Shown piece after piece: positions 56,245 to 64,000 of a stretch of DNA of 64,000 nt (the first letter of the stretch is position 1; each line of letters starts with the position of its first letter). Source of the DNA: Galeopsis tetrahit. Lineage: Eukaryota; Streptophyta; Magnoliopsida; Lamiales; Lamiaceae. The stretch is taken from positions 19,657,195-19,721,194 of the forward strand of contig OY776126.1 in assembly GCA_963675135.1 (NCBI GenBank). The letters run 5' to 3'. The position numbers and the translations under genes are program-made. Under the pieces are notes generated by a model. The model saw nothing but the letters and a program-made list of their open reading frames with translations. It was not told the origin of the DNA and searched no databases.

Positions 56245-57957
56245 ACTCCCCCAAACTTAAAGTGTTGCTCGTCCTCGAGCAACGAAAGAATTACAACGTG
56301 GGGGTGAAATTTACAACTAGATGATCAATGAAAGATCCCACGTATCAAATGACATGAAATGAATTCTTCTTCCTCAAGATACATTCTCAAAAATGATCAC
56401 AAGTTCAATATTGAATATCCAACTAATTACTCACACATGCTCAACACACAACAACAAGTGATGTTGATGACAATATCAAAATGTTCAAGTTCAACTCCCT
56501 AGATATAGTGTTTCTCTCAAACACTCAAACAAATTAAGGACAATAAACACTCATCAATCAAAGCATGCATTGCAATTCCCATATGCTTGCCCAAGCTCTA
56601 CCATATTTCCACCACAACCATGTTCAACAATGGGATCAATAGGGCTTAACCAAGGACGTAACATTAGCTCTTTGGACGGGGTAAGATGAATACGGAAAAA
56701 GTGACTCGTCTAGTGGAGAATGAAAGTTGTTATTCAACAATTCAAGCTAGTGCTCTTAAGGTTTACAATCTTCATTCTCTCTTTTCAATTCTAGCCAATT
56801 TATTTTCTTTTAAGCTCTTGAGGCTCATTGTCCTTCTTTTCTTTCACATCATTTTTTTTTCACTTCCATCTCTTTTTTCTCTTTTCACAACTTTGCCAAA
56901 TTGTCTCTTCAAACTAAAGGCACTAAAGCACATGTTTTACCACTTTCTTTTTATTCTCCACTAGATTTGGATATCAAAGGCTCAAAAGGTTAAGTGGTTA
57001 AACATTGTAGGTTGCCAAGAAAATGGGAAATCAAGCTCAAACGGGCTAACTACGGAAGATTACTTTAGTTATTTGGAAAAAATTAGCTAAGTGACGTGTA
57101 ATACGAAAGATGGCCTACATCATATCTCAAAGTATCACACAAGCATGATTTCAAGCAAGAACTTGGGCAAGTTCTAGAAAAGCAAGCAATGAATTGATCC
57201 ACTCAAAAATGAGATAAACCGGATTAATGCATCGGTTCAAAGCTCAACTCTCACCGGTTCATTCAAAACTCAAACATTCATCAATCATCACCACACATAA
57301 CTCATTGTGCATGCAAAACATCCATAGGTAACAAGATGACAACAACACAAACAAGATGATTCATTCCACTCATGTACACATTCAAGGAATCAAATTCACA
57401 ACAAATCACCATCAAATGTGTCTCAATGATCATTAAAGCTCAAATTGCACACATACACAAGAGTACACATTGGTGTCAATAGAAAATGTAAAAACGAACA
57501 TACCCCCCCAAACTTTTTCATTGCAAAGCAATTAAAAGTTTGGAAAAATAGTTTTGCAATGATATTGACACCAAGTGCTAAACATACAAATCTACACACA
57601 TGGGCCATTATCTCAACAATTAAAACTAAAAGTAGCTAAGCAATCAATGTCATGAACAAGAATATAAATTCCACTACCCCCAAACTTAGTAATTGCTATG
57701 CAATTCCTAAGAATTGAGGTGGGCGTACCTCTTACGATTGCTATAGCTACACCTTCTTCGAGCACAAAGTTCCACTTTCGATCTCCAACCGTCCATTCGA
57801 TCCAAGCTTCTTCAACTAACATCAAAACTCACAAACACATCAAACTAAACTAACAAAGCAAATACAATAAAAAAAATTGAAATAAAGCAAGTAAAAATGG
57901 GTTGCCTCCCATTTAGCGCTAGGTTTAACGTCCTATGCCGGACGGAACTTAACAAGT
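56245..57957 (-). other. Non-coding spacer of the older Athila-like element
   Basis: About 1.7 kb between the protease remnant and the polypurine tract, matching in layout the spacer at 43,615-45,346. It contains the hairpins at 57929-57944, 57895-57914 and 56264-56283. No reverse transcriptase or integrase is present. Confidence 0.7.
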
Positions 57958-58634
57958 TCATACTTCCCTTTCTTTGAATGGAGGACGATAGTACTTGACA
58001 TTGTGCACATCGGTGATGAACACTTCGTCCTCCTCACTTTCCAACGCAATGCCTCCTTCATAGGCCAATTTCTTCATGACCAACATTTTGCGTTCCTTGA
58101 GCTTCATCTTTCCAAGTACTTCCATCACTCCCAAGGTGCCCCATACCACCGTATCTCCAATTTCAAAGCCTTTTTCGATCATTCTCTCCTTCGAACTCTT
58201 CCTTCTTCCCTCTTCATCTTTACTATCCTCAAGGAACTTACCAAAACTCTTCTCCTTATAAAACTCCCCCAAACTTGAGTTTTGCTCAAGTTTGGGAGTT
58301 TGCTTCAATTTATTATCATCTCCCGGATCTTTCAATGAGACTTTTGGTAATGGCTCTTTCACATAAATGTCACATTCTTGGATGGAGGGAGATTCCTTCT
58401 TTCTTGGGGAACTCTGAATTGAGCCATACTTGGAGAAAATCACTTTCTCTACATTCACCTCCAATGTTACCTCCCCTTTTCTCAAATTTATGTTTGCCCC
58501 CCCCCCCGGCAAGAAACGGCCTCCCAAGAATCAATGGGATATTTGCATCTTCTTTCATATCTAACACCACGAAATCGGCCGGAATGATGAATTTATCGAT
58601 CTTCACCAATACATCTTCAATGATCCCTTTAGGT
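57958..58634 (-). pseudogene. Protease-end remnant of the older Athila-like gag-protease ORF
   Basis: The remaining frames match the end of the younger element's ORF: GIIEDVLVKIDKF, FVVLDMKEDANIPLILGRPF, then GANINLRKGEVTLEVNVEKV and an acidic/basic tail. A run of 11 C (58497-58507) coincides with a frame change between the two halves. Gag and the catalytic DLG part of the protease have been deleted together with the end of the 5' LTR, so the reading frame begins abruptly at about 58,634. Confidence 0.75.
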
Positions 58635-59222
58635 CCCTCGAAAATGGAGAAAATAGCCAAAAACCCCCAGAAATGTATGTCGGCCGGGTGGATCCCACCC
58701 GGCCTAAATACAAAGCTTGGAGCAAATTGGCCTTGGCCGGGTAGAATCCACCCGGTCGGGTGGGTTTTACCCGGCCAAAATACGAAGGTATTGATGGAAT
58801 TGGCCTAGCCCGGGTGGGTTTTACCCGGCCGGGTGGGTGAACTAATAAAAAACGTGGGTGTACAGTACTGTGGCCGGGTGGGATGCCCGAGTAGAATCCA
58901 CCCGGCCGGGTAGAAATGTGGTCCGGCCTCGTCATTTTTCATTCCGTTGTATCTCGAGCTTTCGACCTCCGATTGACTCGATTCTTTTTTTCATTCCACT
59001 CCGTTTTTCGAGACGAATCCAATGGTCAGCTTATCTTCTTGATCCAGTGAAGTATGGTTGGTGTTTTGCTTCCAAAATACATCTATTTTCCTACAAAATC
59101 GACAAAACACTACCTTTCTCTTATTTTGACCAAAACAATGATAATCAACCAATAATTCAATGAAATCAACATCAAATGAGCTTCAAATATGCATCTAAAT
59201 CGTGTAAATTCCACCCGAATCA
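58635..59222 (-). mobile_element. 5' LTR remnant of the older Athila-like element
   Basis: The first 588 bp of the LTR remain (TGATTCGGG at 59222, GC-rich palindrome array at 58,680-58,925). It then joins protease sequence directly near 58,632. The rest of the LTR, the primer site and gag were lost. The outer edge abuts CACTC of the split MITE. Confidence 0.78.
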
Positions 59223-59447
59223 CACTCGAGTGCATGTTGTGCACCCTAGTCCATGTGCACTTTTCAGTTTTACTGACTTACACTTTTTGGTAAATGGTGT
59301 TGCACTTTTCAATTATTACTAAAAATATTATTATACAATTTAATAAATTAAAAGTGCAACACCATTTACCAAAAAGTGTAAGTCAGTAAACTGAAAAGTG
59401 CGGACTAGGGTGCACAACATGCACTCGAGTCAATAACATACCAACCC
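59223..59447 (+). mobile_element. Remainder of MITE copy C
   Basis: It starts cactcgagtgcatgttgtgc, lacking the outermost left tip, which is at 34,843. Left arm, loop and right arm follow, ending cataccaaccc. The right arm has a small deletion (gaaaagtgcggactagg). Confidence 0.78.
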
Positions 59448-59489
59448 AAATATAATATACAATGTTATCTCATATGATATTTATCTTTT

Positions 59490-59727
59490 GGTAAAGTCTA
59501 GTATGCACTCGAGTGCATGTTGTGCACCCTAGTCCATGTTGCACTTTTCAGTTTATTAACTTACACTTTTTGGTAAATGGTGTTGCACTTTTCAATTATT
59601 ACTAAAAATATTATTATACAGTTTAATAATTGAAAATTGCAACACCATTTACCAAAAAGTGTAAGTCAGTAAGTGCAACATGGACTAGGGTGCACAACAT
59701 GCACTCGAGTCCATAGCAGACCAACCC
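59490..59727 (+). mobile_element. MITE copy D, complete
   Basis: It runs from ggtaaagtctagtatgcact to gcagaccaaccc. The arms are near-complementary over about 100 bp and flank an AT-rich loop with attactaaaaatattatta. There is no coding potential. Confidence 0.85.
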
Positions 59728-59732
59728 AAATT

Positions 59733-59960
59733 GGTAAAGTCTAGTATGCACTCGAGTGCATGCTGTGCACCCTAGTCCATGTGCACTTTTCAGTTTTACT
59801 GACTTACACTTTTTGGTAAATGGTGTTGCACTTTTCAATTATTTCTAAAAATATTACTTATACAGTTTAATAATTGAAAAGTGCAACACCATTTACAAAA
59901 AAGTGTAAGTCAGTAAACTGAAAAGTGCAACATGCACTCGAGTTCATAGCAGACCAACCC
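59733..59960 (+). mobile_element. MITE copy E, complete, in tandem with copy D
   Basis: Same orientation and nearly the same sequence as copy D, separated from it by only five bases. The right arm lacks the actagggtgcacaacatg portion. Three copies within 740 bp in one orientation suggest local duplication or targeting into each other. Confidence 0.85.
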
Positions 59961-60758
59961 AAAAAAATTAGGAACAAAATTTAAAAAGACATTTATTTCG
60001 AAAAGAACAGCAAATGAGTTTAAGTTTTGGGCTCTAATGTGATTTGGTGTCCGGTCACCTTCAACCCATACAACGTTTAATAGTATGTACATGTTTTGAT
60101 ATTCTAAATTTATTAAGATTGTTTTGATCACGAATTTTAATAAATATTGATTAATTTATTTATAAAGTATATATGTTGAGAGTATAATGAATATATTGTA
60201 GGATTTATTGGTAAATAAAACAATTTTTTATAAATAAAATGAATGATAAAGTGAATAAATAAGTGGTAAATGAAGAGTAAAAATAAAATAAAGTAATATA
60301 TATTTTTTTAAAATAATTATAATAAAATTGGATTATAAAACTAGAAAAGTAAAAATAATGAAATTGTGAGGTGATACCATTTAAGAAAGTTGGTCCTCTA
60401 TTGACTGTAGTACTGCTGTGGTTTTTCAATATCATACGGAGTATACACTTAAACGGTAAAAATATTGTAAAGTGTGAATAATTTCAATTTTGATTAGAAA
60501 AATAAAATGTGCTGATATTTTTCTTTATAAAAAAGGTGGGATTTGAATTTTTGTTTGAGTGGAATTTTATTTGATTTGACTTTGTATTAGGCCTACATAA
60601 TTAAGGAATTATTGTGCTAAATTTATATAGACTACGGTGGACCATGACATAAAATGAAAATTATGTATAAAAAACTTGAATTTGTTATAAAAAACTCAAG
60701 TTTAAAACCTTCAAATCAAGACGAATTAAGAGGTGTTGTTGCCCTCTCCAGTTGCGAG
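59961..60758. other. AT-rich intergenic DNA, no gene seen
   Basis: No coding frame, RNA gene or paired transposon terminus is recognisable. A tatcatacggagtat phrase near 60,432 resembles a Stowaway end without a partner. Confidence 0.4.
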
Positions 60759-60763
60759 GAAAG

Positions 60764-61610
60764 TGTTGGAAAATGTGTCTAGAAGTGAGCTTCGACTCGA
60801 TATCTCATTCACCCATTTTTGGAGTTGGAATGAATGCGAAATGAATTTTCAAAAAATTGTGGTAACCAAAAATTTGAGTAGGAAAAACAAAGTTGTTTTC
60901 GTCCTATATTGGAAAATATCAAATGAGGATTAGTAGCTTGTAATTTTACACGAATGTCGCACCAATTTGGTAGCGGACGAAAAACTACTTTTGCCTCGGT
61001 TTTTCCATTTGTAACCGGCTGAAATAAATTAAATCGAAACCGCCGAAATAAATTTCGGGCAGTTTCAATTTGAATTTTAAAACTTGAATTATGGCTGGAG
61101 GTTACAAGCATGGAGGTTACGCATGTGTTTGAAAGAATTCATAAAAGTAGTCAAGGCAGTTTTGGTCCAATTTGCAGTTTTTGTCCAAATATTTAATTGC
61201 TACTTTATTGCGGCCAACAGTTACAAATTTGGGTTGACTATATAAGTAGCTGCAACCCATAGCCCCAAAGACAACGAAAAACACATGGAAGAAACAAGAA
61301 AACAAGATTGGAAAGAGATACAAACATTTTCCGGCAATTGCTACGCTAAATTTGCATTCATTTTTTATCTCCTTCCTTTGGCACTCGGGTGATATATTTC
61401 GGGCGACTACTCGGTTCGCCGTAAGCAAAATACTTGTGCTAGTATTGTTGCTATTTAATCGTTGTATCCTGGGAAACAAACGTCCTAACAGTCACTAGCA
61501 CCGAGAGTGAAGGACGAATATTGTTTTAAGGAAATTGTGTTTACACAAGCCTCGATTCTTCGTTTTCTAATAATATATTTTTAGCCATCTACGGTGCAAC
61601 ATTTCTAACA
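60764..61610 (+). mobile_element. Solo LTR with perfect 5-bp target duplication
   Basis: An 847-bp segment starts TGTTGGAAA and ends TTTCTAACA, which are imperfect inverted repeats. It is flanked on both sides by GAAAG (60759-60763 and 61611-61615). A TATA box (ctatataagtagc, about 61,238-61,250) sits where an LTR promoter should be. No internal retroelement sequence is adjacent, so the element was lost by LTR-LTR recombination. The TGTTGGAAA start suggests a Copia-type origin, which is inference. Confidence 0.8.
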
Positions 61611-61615
61611 GAAAG

Positions 61616-62725
61616 TGGGTAGACGAGTCACGAGTGTATCATTTATCATAAAAAATCAAAATCTTAATTTTTAATACAGACAACTCCACACTAAAATAGT
61701 CAATACAGATACATGAAAGAAAGTCAAAAACTCACCTAACACCAAGATCTAAGGACCGACACCAAGTCCTACCAAAAAAAAAATCTCACAAAAGGGAAGA
61801 AAGGTTGCACAAGGCGCAAAAGCCATCCAAAGGTGTCGAAGCCGAACCAGGGTAGTAAAAAGCAACATAATTGAAAAATAAACTAAAAAACTAAACCAAC
61901 TAAAATAAAAAGTAAATCAGGATAAACAAATAACTCACCCAAGAGGCTACTGTAGTGCCGTTGGGGAAGATCTACCCATTAATCTCGACTAAAATTTTAA
62001 AAAGGCCTCTTAACCCTACTAAAAGATCTGAAGAAACAAATCGACGAGGCGGCGTTGCGGTGACAGTAGCGCCGGTGCGGCAACGGTGTTACTGATCTAC
62101 TCAAATATGTAGATTTGTTGTTTAAAATTTGTTCAAAAAAAATTAAATTTATGTTATTGTCGTTGCAGTAATATAAGAAGTTGTACTTATAGTAACATAT
62201 TTTTTAACCTGTAGTATATTTTACTTTTGCAGTAAAATATATCTTGAAATATCTATTTAAAGTATTTTTTTTTTTTGGATAATTTGGATCTGAGTTTTGA
62301 GACCCACAATTTTTTTTAATATTAGTTTAATTAAATATATTTCATGTTTCAAACCAATGTTGTAGAGTTTTAATGAAAGTGCTCTGTAAATCTGGAATAT
62401 CATTGATGATAATTACTTTTACCGTTTTTTTTCTCATACTGCATAAAAAAATAAGGATAAGATGTAATGCTTGGAGCTGGAGGTAGCCGACCGACTTACG
62501 TGTGAATGGCGGTACCGTCAAAATTCAGAGTTGTTTTAGAATTTATTTATTAATTATTTAAAATAAATATTTTCCCCTTCCCTCAAAATTAAAATTAAAT
62601 AAAGTAATATCACACTTTTAACAATCTCTCTCTCAAAAAAAAAGTCTCTTAAATATTCACAAGTAATAATTTTCTCCACACTAATTTCATACACTTTCTT
62701 CATTACTCTTTGGGTAGAAAAGATT
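61616..62725. other. Intergenic DNA, no gene seen
   Basis: The part from 61,730 to 62,100 is less AT-rich (cgacgaggcggcgttgcggtgacagtagcgccgg) and might be an old retroelement leader. No frame, terminus or poly(A) signal supports a definite call. Confidence 0.35.
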
Positions 62726-62728
62726 ATA

Positions 62729-63007
62729 CTCTCTCCGTCATTACTTTCACATGTGAAGTGGCCCACAAAATAAGAAAAGTGAATTTAGTGGAGATTTTGA
62801 AGGGTAATTTTATAAATCTTCATGTATAAAGTAAATAAATGAGTTGACTTTTGTGTAAGTGTGGAAAAAAAGTAATGACATTTGTGTAAAATTGAGAATA
62901 TTGTGAAAGTGAAATTTATAAATGATTTTTCATTTTAAGGGTGTGAAAGGTTATTGTGGGACATCCCGAAAAAAAAAAGTGTGAAAGTAATTGCGGGACT
63001 GAAAAAG
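62729..63007. mobile_element. Stowaway-like MITE flanked by TA
   Basis: The left end reads ctctctccgtcattactttc. The right end, reversed, reads ctttttcagtcccgcaattactttcac, and both are preceded by TA. The arms continue as imperfect complements and the interior is non-coding. This fits Tc1/mariner-type Stowaway MITEs. Confidence 0.65.
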
Positions 63008-63009
63008 TA

Positions 63010-64000
63010 CTACATTTTTCAAAAAATAATTTTATCTCTTTGAACTTTATTCATACATTCGGTTAGTGTTTAATATAGTACTCACTCCTAACACGGATTT
63101 TAAGAAAAATTAATTGTTTCTGTTAAAAAAAAAAAAAAAAAGATAGTGAATGAAGATAAGTAGAAATAAAGTAGTGAGTGAAAGTAATGTTTTATTTTTG
63201 AGAAATGAGAATTATAAAATAAAATAAATAAAGAAAATGAAAATTATAAAATTAGTCAAAGGAAATAATAAACAACAATTGGATTAAACAAACACAATTT
63301 TTGTGTATGTTTATTTTTAGGAAAAAAAGAGTAATGAGTGTTTCGAGTCGATAAAGACAAACACATTAGGATAAGAATTAAGAGTTCGCACTAACATGAA
63401 CGCATGATATGATAAAGAAAAAAAAATACATCATAATATTATACAATAATACATGCAATACGAAATGGCATAAAAAATATACTTCAATAAAACTACAAAA
63501 TACCAAATGTCAAGTCCTTTTTTTTTCCTGTTTAAAAGATTTACATGAACACAATATTAAAATTGTGTTTTTATCTTATTTACACGATAACAATACAAAT
63601 AAGATAAGTCTAAACACAAACTTACAATTTTTAATTATTTTCATATTGTATTATCATACCGTATTCATATTCAAAATCGTAATCTCTCATTTCGATGGGT
63701 CATGAGGCTCACAAGCAACAAAATAAAGAATATTAATTTTTATAAAAAAACATATTAATTTGTATGTAGAATAATATTAATATTTTTAATATACAATCTA
63801 TTTCTTTGGAACAGTAAATATTAAAAAATGTTTAGTTAAAGTTGGTGGAAAGTAATATACTCCTAGAAAGGAATTTCGGGTGTATGAAAAATTGAATTTC
63901 AAATAGATGTGTCTCACGTCTAAGACTACACCCCCATTTAACAAAAAGACAAAAGATAATTAAGAAAGAAAATTCAAAACTAAAATGTCATCCCACAGGC
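63010..64000. other. AT-rich intergenic DNA, no gene seen
   Basis: The region contains an 18-A run near 63,125 and AT-rich low-complexity sequence. The 98-codon plus-strand frame at 63,409-63,705 is Lys/Ile/Asn-rich by composition and shows no motif. Confidence 0.4.

Noticed and set aside
60809..61479. 100-120 codon minus-strand frames in the 61 kb region
   Set aside because: They fall inside the solo LTR and show no protein motif.
1..64000. CRISPR arrays, operons and ribosome-binding sites
   Set aside because: The window is plant nuclear DNA; the repeats seen are tandem duplications or transposons without spacer structure.

Overview
This 64 kb window is nuclear DNA from a flowering plant, most likely a eudicot. 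The host genes have many small exons with GT/AG introns, intergenic DNA is AT-rich, and plant-type transposons are abundant. The lineage within eudicots (an asterid such as a Lamiales species is my guess) is inference.

Positions 1-29,000 form the gene-bearing part. All six intact host genes lie on the minus strand: a lysine/serine-rich conserved nuclear protein (8 exons), a P-class PPR protein (2 exons), an RMA-type membrane-anchored RING E3 ligase with a leader intron, a chloroplast m-type thioredoxin (2 exons), CMP-KDO synthetase KDSB (8 exons) and an NPF1-type NRT1/PTR transporter (5 exons). I also see a DUF2921-family pseudogene on the plus strand and a broken transposon-associated NAM-like ORF. 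From memory, the RMA1/thioredoxin-m2 pair is adjacent in Arabidopsis (At4g03510/At4g03520), and KDSB, a DUF2921 gene and NPF1.2 all map near At1g52-53. The gene order may therefore be partly ancestral. The genes do not form one pathway: they act in organelle RNA processing, ER protein turnover, plastid redox control, cell-wall KDO activation and nitrate transport.

Positions 29,000-34,800 hold no host gene. They contain a 1.2 kb Mutator-like element with a 9-bp target duplication, a possible retroposon tail, tandem duplications and degenerate repeats.

Positions 34,843-59,447 are one nest of transposons inside a small MITE. (1) A MITE whose two halves now sit at 34,843-34,864 and 59,223-59,447 was split by (2) an Athila-like LTR element (minus strand, target duplication CACTC). 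That element's 3' LTR was entered by (3) a CACTA element, now truncated, and (4) a SIRE-type Copia element (minus strand) with an extra 3' ORF. That ORF is interrupted by (5) a young Athila-like gag-protease element (plus strand, target duplication GGCAG). Both Athila-like copies lack reverse transcriptase and integrase. They share two kinds of stem-loop whose stems differ by paired changes, which suggests conserved RNA structures in a non-autonomous family.

Positions 59,448-64,000 carry two more copies of the same MITE, a solo LTR with a perfect 5-bp target duplication, and a Stowaway-like MITE. No host gene is visible there.
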